Positions 22,059 to 33,835 of a DNA stretch of 64,000 nucleotides are shown one piece after another (position 1 is the first letter of the stretch; each line of letters starts with the position of its first letter). The notes under the pieces are model-generated. The model had not been told where the DNA came from. It made no database searches and was given only the letters and a program-made list of their open reading frames with translations. The position numbers and the translations under genes were made by a program. Origin of the DNA: Pollenia angustigena (taxonomy: Eukaryota; Arthropoda; Insecta; Diptera; Polleniidae); NCBI GenBank assembly GCA_930367215.1, contig OV884056.1:322368709-322432708 (forward strand), given 5' to 3'.

Positions 22059-22287
22059 AGCTTCGTACAGACGATGGTCAGATCTTACAATATTGTAAGC
22101 AGGCGTTGCCAGCAGCAAAATTTTTCTGACAATGGTCCATTGTCAGATGCATTAATTTTGCACATCTGCAAATACAAATGAGCTTACAATGTTCAAACAG
22201 TTGTAAGACATTTTAGCCAATTTTAATGCAATTTAAGCAACGCTGCTTACCAATATTGTAAGATCTGACCATCGTCTGTACGAAGCT
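22059..22287. mobile_element. MITE with AGCTTCGTACAGACG ends, TAA target, copy 1
   Basis: 229 bp. About 40-bp near-perfect TIRs start AGCTTCGTACAGACGATGGT. TAA occurs at 22,056-22,058 and 22,288-22,290. An equal-length copy lies at 48,620-48,848. Confidence 0.85.
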
Positions 22288-22423
22288 TAAGTTATGATCA
22301 AAACACTGAAATCCCAAAAATTATTTTTTTTATACCCTTCACCTCAGGTGGAAAAGGGTATATATAAGTTTGTCATTCCGTTTGTAATTTCTACAATATT
22401 GATCCTACACCCTATAAAGTATA

Positions 22424-23007
22424 TCGTCATCTTAAAGACCTAATAACCTATCTGCAAAAATTTCAAAATTGAGTTTTTTATGGATTTTTATTCCCTATAT
22501 CATAACGCATATGTGTGCAAATTTTTGAACATGTAATATTTCAAATGACAAAGTTTTTGTACCTAGAGGACCATTACGCACAAAAAAAGAGAAAAATAAA
22601 TCATCAAAAACCACGATAAAAGTTTAATTTTGTTGCATAGTGTACTTTAAACAAACATTAAGCACTTGTTTTTGCTTAAACCAGTAAAAGAAACTACTAC
22701 TGTAATTATTTAATGTATATAATATTCATGTGTATAAAGAAATTTTTATTTATTCATACTAATTAGTACTGCAGATAGGTTAGTTGGTTTCAGATTTTTA
22801 CAATTCCAAAAAACCTAAGTGTCATAACATAAGCTGTGATAAGAAAAACAAAATTTTCTCAACCGATATGTATTACTGGTTTCGTTTTAATCAAAATGTG
22901 TAATTTTCGTTTCAATATCGTTAATAGTTCCAATTTTATAACGTTTTTTGCCTCTCCTGTAAACTTTTGAAAACTGCAGATAGGTTATTTCGTCTTTTAA
23001 GTGACGA
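22424..23007. mobile_element. MITE with TCGTCA ends, TA target
   Basis: 584 bp. Starts TCGTCATCTTAAAGACCTAA and ends with a near-complement. The motif CTGCAGATAGGTTA occurs at the right end and again internally near 22,770. TA lies on both sides. Removing the element and one TA restores the host repeat AAAGTATATATATTCTGG seen elsewhere in the window, so the insertion is directly demonstrable. Confidence 0.82.
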
Positions 23008-23105
23008 TATATATTCTGGGTCCTTATGAAAAGCGAAGTTCAAATCCGGTTGTCCGTCTCCCCCCCATATTTCATTTTAATGATATTCAAACAACGTTCC
23101 TTCAT

Positions 23106-23475
23106 GGTTTAGTTGTCTAGGGGGTGTGTTAAGTTAGAAACATATATACATATTTTGGATGCATCATTCTCGCTAAATAAAGAGTTGGAGAAAGAACGAT
23201 TTCAACAAAATCCCGTTTTGACAGTAGTATATCATTGTTCAACAAATTACATCAATGGCAGTTGCAATTGTAGCGGTGTCACTTTGTACAGCATTTAGAA
23301 TTTTTTGAACTTTGAGTAACATTTGTTTGAGATTCAAAGCTGAAAGTTATTTAAAATTCTATGAATGTCATTGTCAAATTCATTTATAGGTTCCGATCTT
23401 ATTTGGGAGTAAAAGTTCAAAAAATTCCACTGTAATCACTTGTCAGTTGAGGCATATATGTAAGGACTTATTTCA
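23106..23475. other. Intergenic stretch, no gene seen
   Basis: The plus-strand frame at 23,113-23,298 shows no domain. A TTTTTTGAACTTTGAGTAAC block near 23,300 and AGTAAAAGTTCAAAAAATTC near 23,408 are inverse of each other, suggesting a further small foldback. Confidence 0.35.
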
Positions 23476-23679
23476 ATAAAACCAACAACAGAGCTTTTTT
23501 ATTGTTGTTTTGTGATACGAACTGTCAAACAGCAAAGGGGTTGAAAAGAGACAAAAGATAAAGACATAAAACCTTGTTTACTTGTTTACTATACAACATT
23601 TGACAGTTTGTATCACAAAACAAGCAAATAAAAAATAACCAGCTGGCTTTCCGAGACTACCTGCTATAAATATACCTTG
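23476..23679. mobile_element. MITE with AAGGTATATTTAT ends, copy 2 (left end degraded)
   Basis: Reverse complement of most of 21,342-21,589, ending GACTACCTGCTATAAATATA and CCTTG. The left terminus no longer matches. Confidence 0.7.
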
Positions 23680-23795
23680 GTATGGACCAAGGCGAATTGA
23701 CTAGAAGGTGGGGTCAAGTCAACATATGGTGTTTTTTTTCGATGGTCGACTTGTCAAAGTTTGTATACAAACTTGTTTTTTATGTAAACAAACCT

Positions 23796-25371
23796 GGGGG
23801 GCTATTATGTAATTCGATTCGAAACGAAAATCCTTTCGAAAGAAATTTCCGTATCGAAAATGAAATGGTATTTTTGAATCCGTTCGAAAGCACCACAGTT
23901 TTGTATTTGTTGAAAAAAGGGAAAAACAAAGTGCTGCCAAATTTATACACAATAAATTTGACAGTACCTGTCAATATTGACAGAACTTTTTTGAAAAACA
24001 AGCGTTTAAAAAAAAACGTTAAATTTTCCGCAAAACGTACATATAAATGAAAACTTCCAAACAAAATAAAATAACAAATAATTATTAATAAAAAAATAAC
24101 GGCTTAAGAACATGGATTCTGTTGCATTGTGGTTGGAAGATAGCGATAAAGTAAGTGATGCAATTGCAGAAAGAGTAAGAAACATTTTTTTAATTATGAA
24201 ATTTAATCATAAAAATACTAATTTTAGTTTCGTAAAAATTTTCGGCTTAATAAAAATTCATTTATGTATATCTACAATTGAATAAAAGGCCATTTAGAGC
24301 CACCTGAAAGATCGACAGTCATTGCACCTTTGAAAAAATTAGCTGTCACATTATAATGTTTGGCACTAGTTGGATACCAACATCAGATTGGCCAAGATCG
24401 CTTTGTGGGACTTTCACACCCATCAATTTCCATATGCTTATCTGAGGTGTGCGAAATAATCGAACCAAATCTTTGCCCGAAGCATATTAACTTTGAAATG
24501 ACAGAAGAAGAAAAAGGAGGCGAAAAGATATTTTGTTTTTAATTAATGTGGAATACTTGGAGCAGTAGACTGCACTTACATTCAAGTTATAAGGCCAAGT
24601 AACGATGAGCATTTATACTTCAACCGAAAACAGACATTTAACTTTAACGTGTTGTTTATAGTCTTCCCATACCTAGTAACAAAGCACATTTGTAAGAATA
24701 GTTAACACAAAATCGATTAAATGAAAACTCACTTTTTTCCAATTCGCTGTACGGTGGACCAACCGCAGCTTAATACAGTCTTTGCCACAAATCCTTCGAA
24801 TTGCTTTTAGCATTTGCAACATTTAGGTGGCCCTTTGCTAAATCTACATGTGCAACCATAAAATCAACCATCACCTAATACTGTCATGGTTTTGTAAACA
24901 TTGCTTTGTTTGAGCTTTCTCTAAAGCATTTAAAAAAATTGCTATGTATAAAAATTTTCAGATTTAAAACAAAAAGAGTTGTGACAACAAACACATGGTA
25001 TAAATTGTGATTTCAAGTCACTCACAGTTCTAAATATAGAGGATATCTTATGTTTTTTATTGTATTTTACAGTTTTTGTAAAAAGTTTTATTTACTTACT
25101 TACATTTTTAAATTTTTTATCGTTTTCGCAAGCACAGCCACTTTCGAATAATTTCCGAACAATTTAAATGAACTGACATTTGCTTTCGTATTACATAGTT
25201 GCAATGTAAAAGGGTAATTTTTAATTTACGAAAAGGGGTAAAAAAAATCCCGCAAAAATAAAATATTTCCGAACGTTCGAAAATAAATTTTCGAAAAACG
25301 TACTACATAATACAATTTGTACGAATTCGTAAATCTTTTCTTTCGAATCGTATTACATAATAACCCCCCCC
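23796..25371 (+). mobile_element. PIF/Harbinger transposon nested in MITE
   Basis: TIRs start GGGGGGCTATTATGTAATTC and end with a near-complement finishing ATAACCCCCCCC. The about 1.58 kb interior carries a decayed HARBI1-type transposase gene. It interrupts the CAAGGCG MITE and is therefore younger than it. Confidence 0.82.
24112..24725 (+). pseudogene. HARBI1-like (PIF/Harbinger) transposase remnant
   Basis: Begins MDSVALWLEDSDK at 24,112, followed by an intron-like gap. Then comes FRKNFRLNKNSF, an STVIAPLKKLAVTL segment, GYQHQIGQDRFVGLSHPSIS (the helix-turn-helix-like 'QD..GLS.PS.S' region), and finally AVDCTYIQV in another frame. The Asp of that last motif is the first acidic residue of the DDE nuclease. 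Stops occur near 24,280 and 24,354, and a frame change lies near 24,540. The rest of the DDE domain is not recognisable. It would have cut and joined transposon DNA at 3-bp TWA targets. This copy is inactive. Confidence 0.8.
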
Positions 25372-25459
25372 GTTTTTTTACTAGCAATATTTTTGGCAAC
25401 CCGACCACAGAAGCATTGTTGTTGTAAAGTTGATCTCACCTTCTAGTCAATTCGCCTTG

Positions 25460-26855
25460 GTATGGACTCCAAAACGGCTGGCCCGATTTTGATGAAATTT
25501 TCAGGGAATCTTCAGAATATTCATTTGGGTGACACTGTGAAGTCTGATTTTCATATTGCACCACTAATGACATCTATTTAATTTGGACGATTTTTTCTTA
25601 AGAATGATCGCCATGGTCCAACTTAGATTTATACGAAAAGAAAATTTTGCCCCGCCCACCTTTTTCGAATTACCTAAAATCAGAAAACGGCTCCATCGAT
25701 TTGACAAATTTTTCTTTCAAATGTTCGTTTTAATCCATTTTAAGTTTTCATCGAAAGAAAAATATACCACGTCTACTTTTTCTATTAAGCGCATAACTTG
25801 AGAACGGCTTGACCGATTTTTTCTTTAAAATGATTGCCATGGTCCAACTTAGGTTTTTACGGAAAGAAAATTTTGCCCCGACCACTTTTTTCGATTTACC
25901 TATAATCAAAAAACGGCTCCATCGATTTGACTAATTTTTCTTTTAAATGTTTGTATTAATCCATTTTACTTTTTCATCGAAAGAAAAATGTACCACGCCT
26001 ACTTTCACGCCCACTTTTTCTATTCAGCGCATAACTTGAGAACGGCTTAACCGATTTTTTCTTTTAAATCATCGCCATGGTCCAACTTAGGTTTTTACGG
26101 AAAGAAAATTTTGCCCCGCCAACTTTTACGCCCACTTTTTTCGATTTACCTAAAATCAGAAAACGGCTCCATCGATTTGACTAATTTTTCTTTCAAATGT
26201 TCGTATCTTTTTAACGGATTTTAAAAATCGAACGCAAACATTTTTCCTAATTTGTACAGGACAACGTCTGTCGGGTCAGCTAGGATACAATAAAACAGGA
26301 TGTGTGTATGTGTGTATGTATGTAACGTATGGACTCCAAAACGGCTGGCCCGATTTTTGATGAAATTTTTTTTGATTTTCGGTCTGCGGGCGGAGGGTCG
26401 CGGCAAAATCCAATTTTCATATTGCGCCACCAATGGCATCTATATAATTTGAACGATTTTTTCTTAAGAATGATCGCCATGGTCCAAAAATCAGAAAACG
26501 CCTCCATCGATTTGACAAATTTTTCTTTCAAATGTTCGTATTAATCCATTTTAAGCTTTCATCGAAAGAAAAATGTACCACGCCTACTTTTTCTATTAAG
26601 CGCATAACTTGAGAACGGCTTGACCGATTTGGACGATTTGTTCTTTAAAATCAACTTAGGTTTTTACGGAAAGAAAATTTTGACCCGCCCACTTTAACGC
26701 CCATTTTTTTCGATTTGCCTAAAATCAAAAAACGGCTCCATCGATTTGACTAATTTTTCTTTCAAATGTTCGTATCTTTTTAACGGATTTTAAAAATCGA
26801 ACGCAAACATTTTTCCTAATTTGGACAGGACAACGTCTGTCGGGTCATCTAGTCT
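25460..26855 (+). mobile_element. Two Helitron-like non-coding repeats with internal tandem units
   Basis: The two blocks start at 25,460 and about 26,327 with TATGGACTCCAAAACGGCTG. Both finish GACAACGTCTGTCGGGTCA and then GCTAG (26,280) or TCTAG (26,853). A hairpin-forming GACA..TGTC close to a CTAG terminus is the canonical Helitron 3' signature. Inside, a unit of about 210-245 bp (CGGCTCCATCGATTTGAC, CGAAAGAAAAATGTACCACG) is repeated imperfectly. The reading frames are repeat artefacts. Confidence 0.6.
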
Positions 26856-27322
26856 TCCATAAATATTAAAAAGCGTATTTTTCTAGGTTACTTTAGTGTA
26901 CAAAATTCAGAGCTACTTAAGTTAAGGCGAGTAAAACGAAACGAAGCTGGCAAACGAGCGAAGATAAAAATATTGATAATGTATTTTGATACATAAGAAC
27001 CAGAAACCAAAATTTTGCTATAAAAATTTTTTGAAAACAAAACTTGCATTCTCCGGCATATACATACCTCTGAAAATTCGAAACCTCCTTGTGTATGGGT
27101 TAAAAAAAGGAAATATCGCCCTTGATCATAATGAGGGTATTAACTCAAAATTTTTATTTTTTGGAAAAAATCGACGCCTTATATAAAAATCTACTCGCTG
27201 GGCAGTGAAACAGTGGGTTAAAAAATTATTTTTCATATTCCTTTAATGTTTAATTACAAATTTTTAAATTTTGAATCATTACATTCTTTCTGATACAGAG
27301 CGATATGTAAATTTTGTTATTA
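26856..27322. other. 3' flank of RpIII128
   Basis: No exon seen. On the minus strand ATTAAA hexamers at 27,242-27,255, about 70-80 nt past the stop codon, are candidate polyadenylation signals for RpIII128. Confidence 0.4.
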
Positions 27323-30300
27323 TTAATAATTTTGTAATTTTAGTTTGGGTACAACATTCATACTTGTTAATTCTTGGAAGAGTAATTTGCATGCATATGG
27401 CATAGATATTTTTGAAACATTTGCTGATGATTGACAATAGTGACACCATGAACAGTATGCCAAACGACCGCAGGTTTTACACACATCTACATCAAAAGCA
27501 TCAGATGAGATCATAAGGCGTTCCATAATTAACATACTAGCTCCATATGATATCAGACAATCCCTTTCCATTTCGCCTAAACGTAAGCCACCTTCACGAC
27601 TTCTTCCCTGTGTAGGCTGCCGAGTTAGCACCGCTTTAGGACCACGAGCTCTTGCGTGCATTTTGTCCTGTACCATGTGTTTAAGTTTTTGATAGTAAAC
27701 CGGTCCCGAGTAAATGTATGCCTCAAGGCTTTCACCGGTTATGCCGGAGTAAAAGTAGTCTTTGCCCATGTAATTGAAACCATGTTTAAAAAGCTCATCC
27801 TGTATGTCTTTACATTTCGAACCACCGAAGGCAGTACCATAATGAAACTTTCCCTCCAAAAGACCAGCTTTGCCACCCAACAGTTCTAAAGATTTTCCAA
27901 CCGTCATACGAGATGGAAAGCCATGAGGATTCATAATCATATCAGGACATATACCGAAATCATTAAATGGCAAATCTTCCTGGTCGACTATAAGACCGGT
28001 AACACCTTTTTGGCCGTGACGTGAACTGAACTTGTCACCAATCTCTGGTCGTCTTGTTTGTCGTAGTAAAATTTTAATCAGAAAATCTTCTTCTCCATTT
28101 GCGGAAACCATGACCTTTTCAATGTAACTGGGTTCAGGACCTTTATAAGATATTGGAACGGCTGTGTAAGATATCTAAAATTATAAATAATTAACTATTA
28201 GTTTTCCGTAAAAGCAATATTAAACCTCTCACCTTACCTGCGATGTTTGACCGCTTTGTTCAATTGGATTTATTGAAGTGACAGCTGGCATTTCCTTGTT
28301 TATCAATATTTGCTTGTTAACAACAATTTCTCCAGGTGCTACTATACCATCCGTATCTAAAGCATCGTGTTTAAAAATCACCTTATTAGTTAAAGAATCT
28401 TTCATGGGCCCCATAATTCGATCGTATGTTTGGTTTGCATAACGCTTAACTGTACACTTTGAGTTCTTATATATTAGACAACGACCATAACCTCTATCAA
28501 TAGATGCCTTATTTAAAATTAACGCATCTTCAATATCATAACCGGAATAACTCATTACAGCGACAGTAGCATTTTGGCCTGCTGGTAGCTTATCAAAACC
28601 TGTTAGTTCTATAGTTTTTGATTTCACCATCGGTGCCTGGGGATATACCAAATTGTACATCAAAGTATCAATTCTATTTTTCTGATTGTATCCAATAACG
28701 CCCATAGCCTGTTTTCCCATAGCGCACTGATATGTATTTCGTGGGCTCTGGTTATGATGTGGGTATGGTACTAAACCGGCACATACACCTAATAGCGTAA
28801 AAGGTTCAATTTCCAAGTGTGTTGTAGTGTCTGGATCTATTCCATTTTCATTCCATGCAATATATGAATCATTTTCCTCATTTACATCTAGATATTCGAC
28901 TAAGCCGTCATGAAGAAAATCTTCAAATTTCCGTATTCCTCTTTTCAGCTCATCAATATGGTGCTGTTGCACAGCGGGTATCCCCCTTCGGACTATAATA
29001 TAAGGTCGACATAGGCGACCGCCGTCTGTATGAATGTATACACAGCGTTGTGTGTGCGACGTGTGGATCGAAACGAATGGACCGAGTCGACCTTTACGTC
29101 GCATCATACGAAAAACTTCGACAAGACGTTTATGGCTTATAGTAAGACCTAAAATGTTACCGTTTATAAAAACAAGAAATACCTTAGAGTTATTAATTGC
29201 GTCTCCTCCGACAAGTCGAATGTCCTCCACGCCTGCATTAAAGGCTAGCCGCACAACGGGCTCTTCTTCCACTTCTGTAGTGATGTGAGTCATTAGTGCC
29301 AAATTTTTTACTAAGCCACATGCTTCACCTTCTGGTGTGTCTGAGGGACAAAGCATACCCCATTGACTGGGTTGCAGTGATCGTGGGCCAGACACTTTTC
29401 TGGTTTTTTCAAATTGTGAATTAACTCTTGTCATCATACCAAGAGCAGAAATATAGCTTAACCTCGACAAGACCTGCGTAACTCCAGCTCTCTCCATTTT
29501 GAAACGTTTGATGGTCCAGTTTCCCGAAGAAATAGCCGATTCAAGACCCACCGTGATTTGAGCAGCTCTAATGTGTTTGACAACATCAAACTGTGCAGCT
29601 TTAACTTTTGGAATGTTTTTGTCTGCAATCATTTTTAACTCCCAATTCATGCGCTTGAAAAGATCTTCAAACATCAAAGAAATAAGCGATCCAGCCAACT
29701 CTAACCGTTTGTTGCCGTAATAATCTCTATCGTCGACGGCTGAGTCATCAAGTTCAGCGGCCATTACACGTCTTATCATGAGGGACACATAAATAGACTT
29801 TATTTGAAAGTTAAAATTCTCAACTGGAACATGTGCTAAAATTGTAGTAGTTAACAACTCTCTGGCCTCATCAGCTGGAGTTTTTGATGCGGCTGTTTGA
29901 AAACGCTTTACCATCAACTTTGATCCCATGTACTCCAATGCCCTTTGCTGAGTGAATATTTTTAAATTGAAAGCATCTAAAAGTGATGGAGCAAATCGGT
30001 TTTGTGTTTCAGTGCTTGTGCCAATTAATGACATGATTTCTAAGTCCGATACCACTCCCATGGCCTTAAATATCACTACGATTGGTATGTCATCCACCAT
30101 GGAGTTGTGTTTCAAGTAGTATTTTCCATGTTTACTTAAAACCAAAGTTCGCGACTTTTTCTCATGTGTAGATGAAGTTACCTGACATTGAACAGTACCA
30201 TTAAACTCCTCTGTTATCATTTTATTCCATGAAAGTTGTTCCTGAATCAAAATAACCTTTTCTTGACCCCGAACAACGAAATATCCACCCGGATCCAGGG

Positions 30301-30790
30301 GACATTCGTTCAGTTTAGCCAACTCGAACTCAGACTTTCCTGACAAAACACAGTTCGATGATCGCAACATGACAGGCATTCTTCCAATTAGCAAATTGTT
30401 GCGAACAATTCGTTGCGCACCACGAGTATATTCAATATCCACGGTTATGGGAGCCGAATAGGTTGTATCTCGAAGACGGCACTCATGTGGCGTTGTTGGC
30501 TTTGTTATGTTGAATCCATCCTCTATGTCAGGTGTGCCTACTCGTACGTCCAAATATTTTAAATAAAACATAGGATCAGCATCACTTATAACCATTTCAT
30601 TTGCCTGGACGATTTTCTTAATGTCAACATTCACAAAATGATTAAAAGAATCAATGTGTTGTTTTACTAAACCTTTAACTTGCAGAAAAGCCGGCACGAG
30701 CTTCCATTTTTCATCCAACGTTTTGATTGACTTTGCCCAGACCTTAGGATCTGCTTTCCATGATTGGTCTGTGTTAACGTTTTTCTCCAT
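27323..30790 (-). CDS. RpIII128: RNA polymerase III second-largest subunit (RPC2)
   Basis: Encodes the subunit that, with the largest subunit, forms the active centre of nuclear RNA polymerase III, the enzyme transcribing tRNAs, 5S rRNA and U6. Exon 1 is 30,790-28,238 (851 codons). A 63-nt intron runs 28,237-28,175 (CAG|GTAAGG donor, TTTTAG acceptor). Exon 2 is 28,174-27,323 (283 codons plus stop). The 1134-aa product equals the usual RPC2 length (human POLR3B 1133). Landmarks include [16 protein letters not shown] (352-367), [20 protein letters not shown] (473-492), the active-centre [14 protein letters not shown] (747-760), [12 protein letters not shown] (897-908), and a C-terminal zinc finger with Cys 1083, 1086, 1095 and 1098. 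POLR3B-specific stretches such as [20 protein letters not shown] distinguish it from the Pol II and Pol I paralogues. The first ATG aligns with the family start. No damage is seen. It is the only intact conserved gene in the window. Confidence 0.97.
28175..28237 (-). other. RpIII128: Intron of RpIII128
   Basis: 63 nt, GT-AG, phase 0. Reading through it gives a stop two codons after the donor. Removing it restores the frame between residues 851 (Gln) and 852 (Ile). Confidence 0.93.
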
Positions 30791-31252
30791 TTTAAATCAT
30801 AAACCAGAATTATAAATATCCTTTTTATTTTGTATTAAAAACAACTAAATTTTTTGTAGCCACATTTTTAAACGTGCGAGCAAAAGTGTTATAGTACTAA
30901 AGGTTGTTTTACACGATATGTATTTTTCATCGGGTTTGTCAGATGTCAAATCCATTTGTAATTGCAATCTGGCTGGGTTTCCACGTAGCAATTTTTTGCT
31001 AACCTTGCTGCCACACGTTCAAGTTGTTCTTGATAGTCTTTAACATATACTGTAGCTCGTTTCTGTATTTCTCGCATCGTAAAATTTCTTACATGAAGGG
31101 TGAAACAAAAAATTCCATTGTTTCTCGATTTATGAGATAAAAGTGTTTCTGTATTTGAATGCGAAAACAGACACAACAAATTTTGTTTATACTGGAATAT
31201 TTCCAGTCAAATAAAAGCAAAACGTCAACAAAAGAAATATATATAATAAAAA
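30791..31252. other. 5' flank of RpIII128
   Basis: Upstream region of RpIII128. No TATA box or consensus initiator stood out. The minus-strand 77-codon frame at 30,946-31,179 has no recognisable domain and could be part of the 5' region or chance. Confidence 0.35.
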
Positions 31253-31253
31253 C

Positions 31254-32404
31254 AGGGCTGCCAGATTTGACGAGTTATCGTCATCTTGACGATTTTTTGT
31301 TCCGATATTAACAAAGTGACGTTTTGATGATTTTTGCTAAAAAAGTGACGAAAGCAAAAGCAAAAACAAAATCAAAAATATTTTATAATTTTGTTGTTAC
31401 TTTCTATAGAAATTCATCTTGAATTTTTAAATTTCAAACACTTCTATTTTGTGGCGTTGAAAATTGAAAAAAAAAATGAATGTCTGTAGAAAGCAACAAC
31501 AATTTTATAAAATATTTTTGATTTTGTTTTTGCTTTTAATGAAATTGTTGGCGTTGCGTTTTACACTTAGTCTTCGAAATAAGATAATTGTAAATATTTT
31601 TATATGTTTGTTTATTAGAAAAAAAGATATCTTTAGAAACAAGGGTTAAATTTTTATATTTATCCCTATTGTGAAAATTGTCTTCGAAATTGTTTGTCTC
31701 TTCCCTAAAAAATGTTTCGGCAAAAGCAAAATTTCGAGGGAAAGTAATGGACCGACTTGGCTTATTTTGAAGATTTAATACTTCTTATATACATATACAA
31801 AATATGATTGATATTTGATATTCTTATCTTATATGTACACTTTTGTGCCAAAACCATTATTCCGGCAAGAAAGAAATTTGTTTGTCTCCCAGTAAAAACT
31901 TTTTCAAAATGGATAGCTTCTTTCACTCGTTATTTAGTAGCTTTCTTCCATAAGAACTTCGATAACAACTTTTTTCTGGATGTATTTAAATAAAAAAGTG
32001 ACTTACTTTTGAATTTGTTCATTTTGGCACAACCCTTGTAAAATTCATTAGTTTTTCAGTAGAATTGTATGTAGTGCTTTTATGTGTTTCTGATTACTTA
32101 ACATATTATTTTGTAGGCGAAGATTTTACTGGGTCTTTAACCCGTTTATTTATGAACCGATTTTTTAATTTTAACTACCAGATATTCTACTAAGTCTATT
32201 TCAGATAAAAAAGAAAAAGATTATAGGAATAGGTAAATTAAAGATTTATATCTCAGCCATTTGTAAACCTATGTTTCAAAATGAATTTTTATATAATTAA
32301 GCGATATGTACAATATCAATTAATTTATATAAACATATATATTGTAAACCGATATAGTTAAATTTCAATAATATACTAATTCGGACTACATACGATATAA
32401 ATAT
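31254..32404. other. Interior of the candidate hAT element, left part
   Basis: AT-rich. Plus-strand frames at 31,464-31,649 and 31,808-31,993 are low-complexity. Nothing recognisable. Confidence 0.35.
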
Positions 32405-32760
32405 TGTTACGTTTTTCCTTTAATAAACGCGTTCGGTTTACTCCCTTTATAATAAACCGTTGAGTTCTTTTAATTGCAAATAAAAATAAATACACACACT
32501 TATTCAACTTTTCAAACTTTATTATTTTGCCTTTTTATATTTCATAATTATTTCTAGACTTTTCCTGAACCTTCCTGTAATAACTATTTATTATGTTCTA
32601 TAACCATTTCTAGAAATGACTGGGAAATTTATATAGGAATTATTTTAACATAATAGTTGTGTTGAAAATTATACATGACAATTTTAAGTAACATAAAACT
32701 ATAACTTACAAGATAACTTATAACTATAAATAATTCTTAGATAATTTAACTTTCGTAACA
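32405..32760 (-). repeat. Gypsy copy 2, 3' LTR
   Basis: 356 bp, bounded by TGTTAC/GTAACA and adjacent to the polypurine tract (AAGTGGAGGGCAG on the minus strand, 32,761-32,773). Nearly identical to the other LTR apart from that LTR's 835-bp insertion and a 6-bp duplication, so the element is young. Confidence 0.92.
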
Positions 32761-32962
32761 CTGCCCTCCACTTAAGCCTGTTCGTCCCGAATAGGCTCAG
32801 ATTCTCCTTTTCCATAATGGGATAGTTGTTCTAGATGTACCACTTTCATTTTGATCTTGGGCTCTTATATTTCTGGATCCGATACACCACGTCATTCAAT
32901 TTCTGTATTACTTTATATGAGCCATCCCAATGAGTCTGCAGCTTTGGAGATAGTCCTTTCTT

Positions 32963-33835
32963 CTATTGCGCATTAAAAAGTAAAACCAACTGACCTTCCG
33001 AATTTGCCACTCCATTGTTTCTGGCTTTCATCTGGTCATTTGATGACTTAACACACCTTCGTCCTAACTCGTTTTTCTGCTCTTGGATAGAGTCATTATT
33101 ATTCGCTGGTACGGATAGTTCACCAAAGTTGTACTGCTGGACCAGATTTCTACTTTCTCCAATTAGACCGCTGTCTGCAACGCACTGTGGGCATTTAATT
33201 ACGCAATCAATCACGGCTTGCTTGCAACCGACCCAATAGTAGCTTGCTTTTAACTTCTTTATGGTTTTCGTAACGCTAAGATGCCCACCACCAGTACCTT
33301 CGTGGAATTTCCTCACAACTCCACATACTTTAAAAGACGGTACTACAATAAGGTTTTTAACTGTTTTGCCATCAGTACTTTCCCATGTACGGTATAGGCA
33401 GCCATTTACCATCCGCAGACTACTCCACTGCGCCCAATACGCCTTCATTAGTGGACCCTCCAATCTAATTTCTTCATGAGTCGGCTTTTCACCTTCTTTC
33501 TTAGCCTTCATAATTTGCGCTAATATGGGGTCACTTTTCTGCGCCGTTGACCAGTCTTCGCTGGGTTCCACATGTAATAAGCGAATCTCATTTATGCGTT
33601 TCTTGTTGTTAGACTCTGTACAGTGCTTGCTTTTATGTTTACTGGGCCGTGTTGAATATGTGCTTGCTTTCCCACGTTTTCCATCGCCTCTTCGAGATGA
33701 CAATTTCTTATGATCACTAGTGACTAGCTGTCTTACAATAGCTTCACTTCCGTTCCCAACGTTAAGGGGTATTTCTAGACCAAACCAATTCATAATTTGT
33801 CGTCCAATGTCTAGACTAATGCCTTGACGAATCAT
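32963..33835 (-). pseudogene. Gypsy pol remnant: protease end, linker and integrase zinc domain
   Basis: Starts within the end of the protease region (MIRQGISLDIGRQIMNWFG). It then jumps over RT and most of RNase H to a Lys/Arg-rich stretch matching the post-RNase H segment of copy 1. The integrase HHCC zinc-binding motif follows (H..GGGHLSVTKT, then CVIKCPQC). The catalytic DDE core is lost except for a C-terminal tail (NDQMKARNNGVANSEGQ). The frame is offset by one nucleotide from the protease ORF. It cannot make a working polymerase or integrase. Confidence 0.85.

Larger units (their letters stand above)
21331..23105 (+). mobile_element. INE/helentron-like repeats with three nested MITEs
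   Basis: 5' starts of the TATACCCTTCAC type occur at about 21,332 (split by the MITE at 21,342-21,589) and 22,331. Their bodies contain TTGATCCTACACC and AAAGTATATATATTCTGG blocks. Two further MITEs sit at 22,059-22,287 and 22,424-23,007. No terminal hairpin is visible, so the copies are 3'-incomplete. Confidence 0.6.
23688..25459. mobile_element. CAAGGCG MITE copy 2, split by a Harbinger element
   Basis: Ends identical in type to copy 1, with a perfect 8-bp duplication GTATGGAC (23,680-23,687 and 25,460-25,467). The interior is interrupted at 23,796 and resumes after 25,371. Confidence 0.88.

Noticed and set aside
29034..29288. Plus-strand ORF opposite RpIII128
   Set aside because: Shadow of the conserved minus-strand coding exon.
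27323..30790. RNA polymerase II or I second-largest subunit
   Set aside because: Length of 1134 aa and POLR3B-specific stretches, together with the C-terminal zinc finger spacing, favour the Pol III paralogue.
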